Of a stretch of DNA of 64,000 nt, positions 49,627-58,491 are shown in pieces. Positions within the stretch are counted from its first letter, which is position 1, and every line of letters starts with the position of its first letter. The notes under the pieces are model-generated. The model was given only the letters and a program-made list of their open reading frames with translations. It was not told where the DNA came from and did no database searches. The stretch lies in assembly GCF_040546685.1 (NCBI RefSeq), contig NZ_JBEPOH010000001.1:2728001-2792000 (forward strand), in the 5' to 3' direction. Both the position numbers and the translations under genes were made by a program. The stretch is from Variovorax sp. OAS795 (GTDB lineage Bacteria > Pseudomonadota > Gammaproteobacteria > Burkholderiales > Burkholderiaceae_C).

Positions 49627-50679
49627 CTAGGAGCCCGTTAGAACCCGCTGGATCTGGACCGAATGGGCCGCGTTGCGTGTCCCACCCAATGCCTGGGGCG
49701 ACCCATCGCGGTCCCATGCTCTCGCGATGATGCTCACCGGGCCCGGCGTCAGCGGCAGCGCAAGCGTCGTCGCGAACTGCTGCCACTCGAATTCTCGTCG
49801 GGGCCGGACCTCGGCCTCTTGCCAGGTTGCACCGCCATCGGTGCTGAGCGCCACGCCGCCGATGCCGTTGTTGCTCCAGGCCCAGCCCATGACCTCCACC
49901 TTGTCCGTGGAGATGGTGTCGCCGGGGGCAGGATGGATGATCATCGAATTGGGCTCGACGGCCCACACCGGCTCTCTATCGACTTTGCCTTCTTGCTCGG
50001 TGTCGCGGTTGTACCAGACGGTTGTGAAGGGGGAGTTCGCACGCCGGCCTCTGACCGACAGCCGGCAGAGCCACTTGGTCATGTTGGTGCCGAACCAGCC
50101 AGGCACCACGAGGCGAACCGGGCCGCCTCGCTCGCGCGTCAACGGTGCGCCATTCATCTCGTAGGCCACGAGCACCTCGTGAGACAGCGCCTTCGAGATC
50201 GGCAGGTCCTTGCGGTACCGGTTCATCCTTCGGCCGCCGAACTCGCCGCTGTCGAGGCCGTCCGACCAGACATGGGAGGCACCCGCCTCGAGTTGGGCTT
50301 GCTCAAGCAGCACCGCCAGCGGCACACCGGTCCAGCGGACGTTGCCGACCCGCCAGAGGTTGCCGTCGGCCGGCACCAGCGGGCTGCCAAAGCACTCGTG
50401 GAAGGCGGTGACGGAAACCGAAGGCAGCCGCCTGAGACCTTCCAGCCCGATCGAGAAGGGTCTGCGGACGAGCCCGTCGACCTGCAGGCGCCAGCGCTTC
50501 GCATCGACGTCCACCGAGCCCATGTGGATGGTCTCGAAGAGCTGCGCATCCGAGGTGATGAAGTCGCGCAGCGCTGCAGGAGGAGGTGGCGGCTTCAGAT
50601 GGAACCCCGGAGACCGGCCATCGACGACCGAGCGCTCCACGCCTTCGGGCAGCGGCGGAAGGAACGCGGCGCTATTCAT
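49627..50679 (-). CDS. Sulfite-oxidase-fold molybdopterin-dependent oxidoreductase
   Basis: A 350-residue protein of the sulfite oxidase family. The Moco domain holds the cysteine in TAFHECFGSP at about 95-104, the position of the Mo-ligating Cys (usually CAGNRR). WRVGNVRWTGVPL and RLVVPGWFGTNMTKWL are characteristic. The C-terminal Ig-like dimerisation domain ends VMGWAWSNNGIGGVALSTDGGATW. There is no N-terminal heme domain and no signal peptide, so it looks cytoplasmic. That is unusual, since bacterial members are mostly periplasmic. It overlaps the upstream nitrilase gene by eight bases. The substrate is unknown. Confidence 0.9.
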   Translation of the reverse strand: MNSAAFLPPLPEGVERSVVDGRSPGFHLKPPPPPAALRDFITSDAQLFETIHMGSVDVDAKRWRLQVDGLVRRPFSIGLEGLRRLPSVSVTAFHECFGSPLVPADGNLWRVGNVRWTGVPLAVLLEQAQLEAGASHVWSDGLDSGEFGGRRMNRYRKDLPISKALSHEVLVAYEMNGAPLTRERGGPVRLVVPGWFGTNMTKWLCRLSVRGRRANSPFTTVWYNRDTEQEGKVDREPVWAVEPNSMIIHPAPGDTISTDKVEVMGWAWSNNGIGGVALSTDGGATWQEAEVRPRREFEWQQFATTLALPLTPGPVSIIARAWDRDGSPQALGGTRNAAHSVQIQRVLTGS

Positions 50680-51712
50680 CCAGCACCCCGGCGGTCATTT
50701 CATCGTCGAGCAGCCGCGGAAACTGCGGATCGGACGGCCCTGACCACGCGACCGGCTCGTGGCGGCGGCGTTCGACGCCCAGAGAGAAGACGTCGAACCG
50801 GTTGTAGTAGCCCACCACGTCGTGGAACTGCTTCGGCTCGATGCACTTGTTCAGGTCGAACTCGGCATAGGCAATCCCTTCCTCGTTCTGGAGCGTGTCG
50901 CCGATCTGCGTGCCGGTGGGGTCCACGAACATCGATGCGGCGCGCGGCGTGCCGTCGACCACTTCTGCCACCGCCGGATCGCGGTCCACCAGGAAGTCAC
51001 GCATCGCCTTGTCCATGAAGCTCGCGCAGATGATTCCGAACGCCTTCGCTTCGAACGAATGGGCGGACGCCCGAATGCGGTTTGCCGCAACGTTGTCGAA
51101 GTTGCCGCCGCCCGAGGGCTTGCGCGTGGGCCACATCGGCGGCCAGCTGGAAACATGGATCTGCTCTGCCTGCGCCATGAGCGAGAAGCGTGCGAGCGGG
51201 TTGGTGTTCTCGCCGCAGATCAGCCCGCCGATGCGCCCGAAGCGGGTCTCGGCGACGCGAAGCCCCTGTCCGTCGCCCGAGGCCCAGACCAGCTTCTCAT
51301 AGAAGGTCGGCACCAGCTTGCGATGGTGGTTGAGCAATTCACCCGACTCGCCGATCAGGATATTCGAGTTCCAGATGCAGCCGGCGCTCACGGTGCTGCG
51401 TTCGCTGATGCCCATCGACACGCACACGCCGAAGCGCTTGGCGGCCGCGGCAATCAAGGCTATCTCGGGCCCCGGCACATACACGCTGTTCTCGACCATG
51501 GCCTCGAACAGATCGTGGTTGTAGATGGGCGCCCACAGGGCCGCCCACACCGGGAACGCCGGGATGTACGTCTCCGGGAATGCGATCACCTGCGCGCCAT
51601 GAAGGGCCGCCTCCTTGATGATGGACACGGCCTTCTCGGTCGTGGCGGTCTTGTCGAGCAGCACCGGCGCTGCGTGGGCGGCGGCAACCTTCACCCGGGG
51701 CAATGAACTCAT
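50672..51712 (-). CDS. Nitrilase (aliphatic/aryl nitrilase family)
   Basis: A 346-residue C-N hydrolase that converts a nitrile to its carboxylic acid and ammonia. The catalytic triad is Glu47 (AFPETYIP), Lys132 (HRKLVPTFYE) and Cys166 (GLICGENTNPLARF). The CGENxNPL pattern is that of true nitrilases rather than amidases. The length is normal for the family. The ATG at 51712 is the family N-terminus; an open frame continues upstream. Its 3' end overlaps the sulfite-oxidase-fold gene by eight bases. It is divergent from an NrtA/TauA-type importer, which may bring in a nitrile or related nitrogen source. Confidence 0.94.
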   Translation of the reverse strand: MSSLPRVKVAAAHAAPVLLDKTATTEKAVSIIKEAALHGAQVIAFPETYIPAFPVWAALWAPIYNHDLFEAMVENSVYVPGPEIALIAAAAKRFGVCVSMGISERSTVSAGCIWNSNILIGESGELLNHHRKLVPTFYEKLVWASGDGQGLRVAETRFGRIGGLICGENTNPLARFSLMAQAEQIHVSSWPPMWPTRKPSGGGNFDNVAANRIRASAHSFEAKAFGIICASFMDKAMRDFLVDRDPAVAEVVDGTPRAASMFVDPTGTQIGDTLQNEEGIAYAEFDLNKCIEPKQFHDVVGYYNRFDVFSLGVERRRHEPVAWSGPSDPQFPRLLDDEMTAGVLDE

Positions 51713-51933
51713 GTCAGGTACTCGCTGTGCGTTGCTGAGGCCCACAGGATAGTGGCCGGTACAGCTGCACAGATGCTCGAAAAACGCAACAAGAGGTGCA
51801 TTTTTGCGGGCTCCACGGTTCCATGCAGGATCTGCGCACAGCGGGTTGCGAATTTTCCCGGGGCTATTTGCGCGGAACATGCTCACCATTGCCATGTCGC
51901 GGACCTGATCCGTTCAACCCACCTGGAGGGCCC
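51713..51933. promoter_or_regulatory. Divergent intergenic region, nitrilase / ABC importer
   Basis: This 221-base gap is the largest in the window and must hold the promoters of two divergent operons. AT-rich patches lie near 51780-51810 and 51845-51865. I see no consensus sigma-54 element and no clear palindrome. The ABC receptor gene has a good ribosome-binding site GGAGGG at 51925-51930. Confidence 0.45.
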
Positions 51934-53292
51934 ATGGACCCATCGCACGAGTATGTTCGCCTTTCCCGCACCGGCCTCTGCGCCTGTGGCAGTGCCCACG
52001 GTGACGATGAGCAGTGCCTCGCGGGGCAGCCTGCAAACGCCGACGATGCGCTGGCCGGCGCCATGGCCCAGGGCATGCTGCACGGCCTCTTTCCCGAGCG
52101 CAGCCTGCGGCGGGCTTTCGTGAAGACGCTGGGGAGGGCAGGGGCGCTGGCCGCACTCACCACGCTCACGCCGCTGACCCAGCTTGCCGCCGTCGCGCAG
52201 GAGCGAAACAGCAAAGGCGCGCCGGAGAAAAAGCGGCTCGCCGTCGGCTTCCTGCCTATCACCTGCGCAACGCCGCTGATCTATGCGGAGCAGCTCGGAC
52301 TCTTTCCGCGCGAGGGGCTGGAGCTGAGCCTGCAGAAGATCGCCGGCATCGCGCTGATCCGCGACAAGATGGTCAACGGTGAACTGGACATCTCCCAGCA
52401 GGTGATGCCGGTTGCGCTGGCCATGTCGGCCGGCATCGGCGGCGCTCCCATCCCGGCCCGTGTGATGACGGTGCTCAACCAGAACGGCAACTCGCTGGTC
52501 CTTGCGATGAAGCACAAGGACAACCGCGATCCTAAGAACTGGAAGGGCTTCAGGTTTGCCGTGCCGTTCGAGCAATCCCATCAGATGCTCCAGTTGCGCC
52601 ACTATCTCGCATCGGCAGGGCTGGACGCGGACCGCGACGTGTCCTACCGCGTCGTTCCTCCGTCCGAATACGTCTCCAACCTCCGCGTGGGCAACATCGA
52701 TGGTTTCTTCGGCGGGGAGCCGGGCGGCCAGCGCGCCGTGTACGAAGGCGCGGGTTTCATTCACCTGGTCTCGAGCGAGATCTGGCCGGAGCATCCTTGC
52801 TGCTCGGTGACGGCGACCGAGGCCTGGATCAAGGCGCATCCGAACAGCTTCATGGCCGCCTACCGCGCGATCATCGCGGCGAGCCTGCATGTGTCCGAGC
52901 CCGCGAATCGTGTGGGGATGGCCAAGATCCTTGCCCAGCCGCAGTATCTCAATCAACCCGAAACTGTGGTTGACCAGGTGCTGACCGGCAAGTACGCCGA
53001 TGGCTTGGGCAAAGTGAAGAGCCTGCCGCGCCGCATCGACTTCCAGCCCTTTCCGCATTACTCGAGCGCCGTCTGGCTGCTGACCCAGATGCGCCGATGG
53101 AACATGATCAAGGAGGACCTGGACTACAAGGGCCTTGCCCGCCAGGTCATGCTGGCCACCGATGCAAAGCGCCTCATCGAGGAGCGCGGCGGCAAGGCAC
53201 CCGAGCTTGGATTCCGCAAGGAAACCATCCTGGGCAAGAGCTTCGACTCCGACCGTCCCGCCGACTATCTGAAGTCGCTGGGCAAGGCCTGA
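51934..53292 (+). CDS. NrtA/CmpA/TauA-type ABC transporter substrate-binding protein with Tat-like signal
   Basis: A 452-residue receptor for a nitrate/sulfonate/taurine-type ABC importer. The binding domain starts at about residue 100 (KKRLAVGFLPITCATPLIYAEQLGLF). Ahead of it is a twin-arginine motif SLRRAFVKTLG followed by a hydrophobic stretch, i.e. a likely Tat signal. Before that lie about 55 extra residues holding a cysteine cluster (GLCACGSAHGDDEQC). This N-terminal extension is longer than usual. The start at 51934 is supported by GGAGGG. The permease and ATPase follow. The ligand is unknown; with a nitrilase next door, a small nitrogen compound is plausible. Confidence 0.9.
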   Translation: MDPSHEYVRLSRTGLCACGSAHGDDEQCLAGQPANADDALAGAMAQGMLHGLFPERSLRRAFVKTLGRAGALAALTTLTPLTQLAAVAQERNSKGAPEKKRLAVGFLPITCATPLIYAEQLGLFPREGLELSLQKIAGIALIRDKMVNGELDISQQVMPVALAMSAGIGGAPIPARVMTVLNQNGNSLVLAMKHKDNRDPKNWKGFRFAVPFEQSHQMLQLRHYLASAGLDADRDVSYRVVPPSEYVSNLRVGNIDGFFGGEPGGQRAVYEGAGFIHLVSSEIWPEHPCCSVTATEAWIKAHPNSFMAAYRAIIAASLHVSEPANRVGMAKILAQPQYLNQPETVVDQVLTGKYADGLGKVKSLPRRIDFQPFPHYSSAVWLLTQMRRWNMIKEDLDYKGLARQVMLATDAKRLIEERGGKAPELGFRKETILGKSFDSDRPADYLKSLGKA

Positions 53293-53294
53293 TC

Positions 53295-54146
53295 ATGCAA
53301 GGCGCGATCTCGACCTCACGCTCCTGGCTGGCCACCCTGGCGATCGGCCTGCTCTTGCTGGCGATCTGGCAGGCACTCGCCTCCACCGGCGGCGGCAGCG
53401 CCCCAGTGGAGCTTTCAGACTACGACAAGCTGATGGGCAAGAGCCCCGGTGTCTCCGTGGAGCGCTCGGCCATTCCGACCCCCATCGACGTGTTCAAGCG
53501 CGCCGGCGAACTGTTTGCGGACCCATTCCGCCGCAACGGCGAGAACGACCTGGGCATTGCCTGGCATCTGCTCGATTCGCTCAGGCGCGTGTTCAGCGGC
53601 TACGCCTTGGCCGTGCTGGTCGGCGTTCCCCTGGGCTTCCTGCTGGGACTGGTTCCCTGGCTGGGCCAGGCGCTGAATCCTTTCATCCAGCTGCTGCGGC
53701 CCGTCTCGCCCATGGCCTGGATGCCGCTCGCGCTCTATACGCTGAAGGACAGCGGCGCCTCGGCGATCTTCATCATCTTCATCTGTTCGATCTGGCCCAT
53801 CCTGATCAACACCCTGTACAGCACCGCGAGCGTGCGCCAGGACTGGACCAACGTCGGCCGCGTGATCGGACTCACGCCGCTGGAGCGCGCGCGCAAGATC
53901 GTCTTTCCGGCGGCGGTGCCGATGATCCTCACGGGCATGCGCATCTCGATCGGCATCGCCTGGCTGGTGATCGTGGCGGCGGAAATGGTCGTGGGCCAGA
54001 GCGGCATCGGCTTCTTCGTGTGGAACGAGTGGAACAACCTGCAGATCTCAAGCATCATCGTCGCCATCGTGATGATCGGCGTCGTCGGCCTGGTGCTCGA
54101 CCAGTTGCTCGGTGCATTGATGAAGCACCTGAGCTTCCGTGAATGA
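53295..54146 (+). CDS. NrtB/TauC-type ABC transporter permease
   Basis: A 283-residue inner-membrane permease with about six hydrophobic segments and the EAA loop NVGRVIGLTPLERARKIVFPAAVPMILTG at about 190-218. The first span (LATLAIGLLLLAIWQALA) is followed by a periplasmic stretch of about 60 residues. The ATG at 53295 lies two bases after the receptor stop. Its stop overlaps the ATPase start (ATGA). Confidence 0.93.
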   Translation: MQGAISTSRSWLATLAIGLLLLAIWQALASTGGGSAPVELSDYDKLMGKSPGVSVERSAIPTPIDVFKRAGELFADPFRRNGENDLGIAWHLLDSLRRVFSGYALAVLVGVPLGFLLGLVPWLGQALNPFIQLLRPVSPMAWMPLALYTLKDSGASAIFIIFICSIWPILINTLYSTASVRQDWTNVGRVIGLTPLERARKIVFPAAVPMILTGMRISIGIAWLVIVAAEMVVGQSGIGFFVWNEWNNLQISSIIVAIVMIGVVGLVLDQLLGALMKHLSFRE

Positions 54147-55000
54147 AGGGGCAGACCATGTTGCGGCCAACTTTCTCCCCTGTTTCCACGGCCTCCACGG
54201 CCACGCCCGGGTTTCTGCGCGTCTGCGGTGTGCGGCAGACCTTCAGCACGCCCAAGGGCGATTTTCCGGCGCTCAGCGAGATCAACCTGGAGATCCGCAG
54301 AGGCGAGTTCGTTGCGCTGATCGGCCACTCCGGTTGCGGCAAATCCACGCTCCTCAATCTGCTCGCCGGCCTGGCATCGCCGACCGCGGGAACCCTCTCG
54401 TGCGACGGAGAGATCATCCAGGGACCGGGCCCTCGGCGGGCGATGGTGTTCCAGAACCATTCGCTCCTGCCGTGGCTCAGCTGCTTCGACAATGTGCGCA
54501 TGGCCGTGCGCAGCGTCTTTCGGGCAGAGTCCGCTTCCGCGGTCGATCACCGCACCCAGGCGGCGCTCGACATGGTCGGCCTGACTCAGGCAGCGCACAA
54601 GAAGCCCAGCGAAATCTCCGGCGGCATGAAGCAGCGCGTCGGAATCGCCAGGGCACTGTCGATGGAACCGCAGGTCCTGCTGATGGACGAGCCGTTCGGC
54701 GCGCTCGACGCGCTCACGCGGGCCAAGCTGCAGGACGAACTGCTCGGCATCGTCCAGAAAACCGAAAGCACCGTCGTCATGGTCACGCACGACGTGGACG
54801 AGGCGGTGCTCCTTGCAGACCGCATCGTCATGATGACCAACGGTCCCGCGGCACGTATCGGGGAGATCCTGGACGTGCCGATCGGGCGACCGCGCGACCG
54901 CGTCAGCCTGGCGACCGATCCGACCTATGCGGAGTGCAGGCGCGCACTGATGGACTTCCTTTATCGGCGCCAGGCGCACGTCGAGCAGCCGACGGGCTGA
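54143..55000 (+). CDS. NrtD/TauB-type ABC transporter ATPase
   Basis: A 285-residue ATPase. Walker A is GHSGCGKSTLLNLLAGL at about 65-81, the signature region is ISGGMKQRVGIARAL, Walker B is VLLMDEPFGALDA, and the switch is VTHDVDEA, all of the nitrate/taurine class. The start at 54143 overlaps the permease stop. An ATG five codons later (54158) has a stronger AAGGGG site and could be used instead. It closes the importer operon, and a hairpin follows at 55041. Confidence 0.94.
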   Translation: MKGQTMLRPTFSPVSTASTATPGFLRVCGVRQTFSTPKGDFPALSEINLEIRRGEFVALIGHSGCGKSTLLNLLAGLASPTAGTLSCDGEIIQGPGPRRAMVFQNHSLLPWLSCFDNVRMAVRSVFRAESASAVDHRTQAALDMVGLTQAAHKKPSEISGGMKQRVGIARALSMEPQVLLMDEPFGALDALTRAKLQDELLGIVQKTESTVVMVTHDVDEAVLLADRIVMMTNGPAARIGEILDVPIGRPRDRVSLATDPTYAECRRALMDFLYRRQAHVEQPTG

Positions 55001-55040
55001 GTTCGCGCAGGCAATCTTCCAGGCGCCGGGTTCAAACGGG

Positions 55041-55059
55041 AAGCGGCCGTGCGCCGCTT
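55041..55059 (+). terminator. Hairpin after the ABC importer operon
   Basis: AAGCGGC (55041-55047), loop CGTGC, GCCGCTT (55053-55059) forms a perfect 7-bp stem, 40 bases after the ATPase stop. It is followed by CGCTTTCCCTTGT, which is T-rich rather than a pure U run. It probably ends the importer transcript before the LysR gene at 55166. Confidence 0.5.
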
Positions 55060-55165
55060 CGCTTTCCCTTGTATTGCGCATCTCGTTGTGAAATGCTATC
55101 CAGGAACAACCGGCCCGCCGGGCCGATGGAGCAGGATTGCATACGACAACGCACGAGAAGGCCGC

Positions 55166-56107
55166 ATGACGACCAAGAAGGTACCCCTCGCCAACCTCGA
55201 TTGGGACGATGTGCGCCTGTTCCTGCATATCAACCGGACCGGGAGTCTTTCCCAGGCAGCCAGGCAGCTTCACATCGATCATTCCACGGTCAGCCGAAGG
55301 CTCTCGCAGTTGGAACTCTGCCTCGGTGGTCCGCTGTTCGAGCGCCACCGCACTGGACTCAAGCCCACCGAGCTGGCCCATGTCCTTGCCCTCCAGGCCG
55401 AGAACATGGAGCGCGCCGTCCTGTCGCTGCAGGAGGAGCTCGGCGGAACCGATCGGGAGCCGTCGGGCAGCGTGCGTATTGCCATGATGGAGGGCATCGG
55501 CGCCATGTTCGTGGCCCGCCATCTCGCGCCGCTACTGCGGACGTACCCCCGGCTGCGGTTGGAATTGGTGACGTCTTCCTCCATCGTCAACGTGAGCCGC
55601 AGGGAAGCCGATGTCTTCGTCAGTTTTTTCAAGCCGATCGGCCAGGGCCTGGCGTGCGAGCCAGCGGGCTCGTTCGCGTTGTACCTGTACGGTTCGCCGA
55701 ACTATCTCGAGAACCACGGAGTGCCCGCGGGTCTGTCCGATCTGCCCAAGCACCAGTTCGTCGGATACCTCGACGATCTGATCCAGCTCGACGCGGTCCG
55801 CTGGCTCGATGAGCTGGTCGCAAGACCCTCGATGAGCTTCCAATCCAACAGCATGCTGGCGCAGATGGCCGCCGCGGCGTCGGGGCTCGGCCTGGTGCTG
55901 CTGCCCAAGTTCTCCGTGGTGAAGGAGGACACGCTGGTTCCGGTGCTTGCCAACACGGCGAAGGTGACGCGGACGCTCTGGGTGAGCGTGCACCATGACC
56001 TCCAATACTCGGCCCGCATCCGGGCGGTCACCGAATATCTCCATCGGCTCTTCGAGTCGAAGCAGGAATGGCTCAACGGCCCTGTGGACGCGGCGCCGCG
56101 CGGCTAG
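55166..56107 (+). CDS. LysR-family transcriptional regulator
   Basis: A 313-residue LysR regulator. The DNA-binding domain is at about residues 10-70 (DWDDVRLFLHINRTGSLSQA, HSTVSRRLSQLELCLGGPLF), followed by an effector domain of the type seen in short-LTTR 'DsdC/GcvA-distant' groups. The ATG at 55166 has GAGAAGG before it. It lies on the same strand as the PLP lyase gene 135 bases downstream and as the ABC importer upstream, so its target cannot be told from orientation. Confidence 0.93.
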   Translation: MTTKKVPLANLDWDDVRLFLHINRTGSLSQAARQLHIDHSTVSRRLSQLELCLGGPLFERHRTGLKPTELAHVLALQAENMERAVLSLQEELGGTDREPSGSVRIAMMEGIGAMFVARHLAPLLRTYPRLRLELVTSSSIVNVSRREADVFVSFFKPIGQGLACEPAGSFALYLYGSPNYLENHGVPAGLSDLPKHQFVGYLDDLIQLDAVRWLDELVARPSMSFQSNSMLAQMAAAASGLGLVLLPKFSVVKEDTLVPVLANTAKVTRTLWVSVHHDLQYSARIRAVTEYLHRLFESKQEWLNGPVDAAPRG

Positions 56108-56242
56108 CCGACATGCGTTCGTGAGGACGCCTTGCCGCATCGGCGCAACCCGGCGTGCGGATTTGCCGGGGGCGGCGGCACCGGTGCCCGCCTCATGTTC
56201 CGATACATTGAAGCTCCCGATCCTGCATGAAGAACTCCCGCC

Positions 56243-57421
56243 ATGTCTCAAGACATCAGCACCCGGCTGATCCACCACGCCTACGTCCCGCCGGCCGGCT
56301 ACCAGGCAGTTCCCCCCGGCGTGTTCAAGGGGTCGACCGTCTTGTTTCCCAACGCGGCAACGGTGCGCGAGCGTGCCAAGGCATTCGGTCACCGCGACGG
56401 GTACAGCTACGGCCTCTATGGCACACCGACGACGTACACCCTTGAACAGCGCCTGTGCACGCTGGAAGGGGGCCGGCACTGCCTGCTCTGCCCGAGCGGG
56501 CAGGCGGCCATTGCCCTGGTCAATCTCGGCCTGCTGTCGAGCGGCGACGAGGTGCTTTTGCCCACCAATGTCTATGGGCCCTCGCTGCGCCATGCGCGCG
56601 CGACCCTTTCACAGATGGGCATCACGCATCAGTGCTACGACCCCCTGGATGTTTCCGATCTGCAGGCCAGGCTCAGCGTGCGTACCAAGCTGGTCTGGGT
56701 CGAGGCGCCGGGATCGATCACGATGGAATTTCCGGACCTTCGCTCACTCGTGGCATCGGCCAAAAGCGCGGGCGCGGTCGTGGCTCTCGACAACACCTGG
56801 GGGGCGGGCATCGCATTCGCGCCGTTCGAGATGGGCGTGGACATCAGCGTTCACGCCCTGACCAAGTACCCTTCAGGCGGTGCCGATGTCCTGATGGGCT
56901 CGATCATCACCAACGACGACAAGCTGCATGAAAAGCTCCGCACCGCCTACCTGGACCTGGGCATGGGCGTGGGCGCCAACGATGTAGAACTGGTGCTTCG
57001 CGGCCTGGCATCCATCAAGGCTCGCTACGACCTGCACGACGCCACGGCGCGGGAGCTCGCCGCATGGTTGGCCGAACAGCACGGGATTCGCAGGGTCCTG
57101 CATCCCGCCCTGGAATCCTGTCCCGGGCACGAGCACTGGGCGTCGCATTGCGGCGCAGCCGCTGGACTCTTTTCGGTTCTTGTCGACGAGTCCCATAGCC
57201 CTGCACAACTCGATGCTTTCTGTGATGGTCTTCGATTATTCGGAATCGGCCTCTCATGGGGCGGTCCCATGAGCCTGGTCATGCCCTATGACATGGGCAG
57301 CATCCGCAGCGGCAAGCAGAGCTATGCCGGGCATCTGCTGCGCTTCTCCATCGGCTTGGAGAGCGCTGAAGATCTGCGGGAAGATCTGGCACGAGCATTG
57401 TCCGGGGCGTTCGCTGCATAG
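56243..57421 (+). CDS. PLP-dependent cystathionine beta-lyase-like enzyme
   Basis: A 392-residue Cys/Met metabolism PLP enzyme (fold type I). The Schiff-base lysine is in VHALTKYPSGGADVL at about residue 207. YSYGLYGTPTTYTLEQRL at about 54-71 is typical of cystathionine beta-lyase and relatives, as is LCPSGQAAIALVNLGLLSSGDEVL. It cleaves or exchanges sulfur-linked side chains of amino acids. It is flanked by two LysR genes on the same strand. It differs clearly from the gamma-lyase-like gene at 44892, so they are not recent copies. Confidence 0.9.
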   Translation: MSQDISTRLIHHAYVPPAGYQAVPPGVFKGSTVLFPNAATVRERAKAFGHRDGYSYGLYGTPTTYTLEQRLCTLEGGRHCLLCPSGQAAIALVNLGLLSSGDEVLLPTNVYGPSLRHARATLSQMGITHQCYDPLDVSDLQARLSVRTKLVWVEAPGSITMEFPDLRSLVASAKSAGAVVALDNTWGAGIAFAPFEMGVDISVHALTKYPSGGADVLMGSIITNDDKLHEKLRTAYLDLGMGVGANDVELVLRGLASIKARYDLHDATARELAAWLAEQHGIRRVLHPALESCPGHEHWASHCGAAAGLFSVLVDESHSPAQLDAFCDGLRLFGIGLSWGGPMSLVMPYDMGSIRSGKQSYAGHLLRFSIGLESAEDLREDLARALSGAFAA

Positions 57422-57464
57422 ACAGGTTCTCAAATCCCGGCGTGCAAGGTGGGGTGGTTGTCCT

Positions 57465-58394
57465 GTGCACAATGCGCACGTGCAGAACATCCTGGATCCC
57501 AAATGGCAATTGTTCGTCAAGGTGGCGGACGCCGGTAGCGTCTCCGGTGCCGCGCTTGCACTCGACATGCAGCAGTCGGTGGTGAGCCGGCACATCACGC
57601 GGCTGGAGCAGGAGTCGGGCACGCGCCTGTTCCGGCGGACGGGCCGCGGCGTCGTGCTGACCGAGTTCGGGCAACAGGTCTACCCGCGCGTGACGGCGTT
57701 GATCCGCGATGCGGAGCAACTGGCCGACGACATGCGCACGAGCAGCGGCACACCTGTCGGCGACGTGCGCGTCGGGCTGCTGCCCTCCACGGTCGGCATG
57801 CTGGCCGGTCCCTTGTTCTCCACCGTCCGCAAGTCGTGGCCCCTGGTCCGGCTGCATCTCACCGAAGGGTCGAGTGCGCAACTGGAAGAGTGGCTGGTCC
57901 AGGGGCGGCTCGACCTTGCCTTGCTGCTCCGGGAAGAAGACACCGCCGCGCCGGAAGAGACCGTGCTCACGCGTCTGCCGCTGTACCTGGTGGTGCCGGC
58001 CAAGGACGCGTTGGCAGCGCGCAAGACGATCGACTTCGAGGACGTGGCCAGGCTGCCCCTGGTGCTGCCGAGCGAGCCGCACCCGCTGCGCGCACGCCTT
58101 GCGAAACTCGCGCGGCAGAAGGGCGTGACGATCACGCAGGTGCTGGAAGCCGACTCGATCCGGCTGCAGCACGAGATCACGGCGAGCGGCGGGGGCTTTG
58201 CCATCACGGCAGGCACGCTGACGGCCAACGAGGCGCGCCGGCTCGCGGCCATTCGCATCGTGCGCCCCGTGCTGTCGCGGGCGATCGTCCTCGGGATCAC
58301 CCAGCACCGTGCGCACACCAAGGCAACCTGGGAAGTCATGCGGCTGCTGAAGGCCATGGCGCCAGCCATGCTCAAGTCGGCACGGCAGAGCTAG
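57465..58394 (+). CDS. LysR-family transcriptional regulator
   Basis: A 309-residue LysR regulator of the Nac/Cbl-like branch. The helix-turn-helix is at residues 10-70 (KWQLFVKVADAGSVSGAALAL, QSVVSRHITRLEQESGTRLF). No ATG is placed correctly. A GTG at 57465, behind GGTGGGGTGG, is the best start; a second GTG at 57480 is possible. It lies upstream of the ornithine-cyclodeaminase-like operon on the same strand and may regulate it. Confidence 0.9.
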   Translation: MHNAHVQNILDPKWQLFVKVADAGSVSGAALALDMQQSVVSRHITRLEQESGTRLFRRTGRGVVLTEFGQQVYPRVTALIRDAEQLADDMRTSSGTPVGDVRVGLLPSTVGMLAGPLFSTVRKSWPLVRLHLTEGSSAQLEEWLVQGRLDLALLLREEDTAAPEETVLTRLPLYLVVPAKDALAARKTIDFEDVARLPLVLPSEPHPLRARLAKLARQKGVTITQVLEADSIRLQHEITASGGGFAITAGTLTANEARRLAAIRIVRPVLSRAIVLGITQHRAHTKATWEVMRLLKAMAPAMLKSARQS

Positions 58395-58491
58395 CCAGAT
58401 ATCCCGGTTCGGGAAAGCTGCTTTCGTCGCCGACGGGTCGCCAGGGGGAGGGCGGCTGCCTACGATCGTGTCCATTACAGGAGACATCGCT

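Noticed and set aside
51750..51775. TGGCCGGTACAGCTGCA as a sigma-54 promoter for the nitrilase/ABC region
   Set aside because: The spacing between the GG and GC elements is off by one base, and no sigma-54 activator gene is present.
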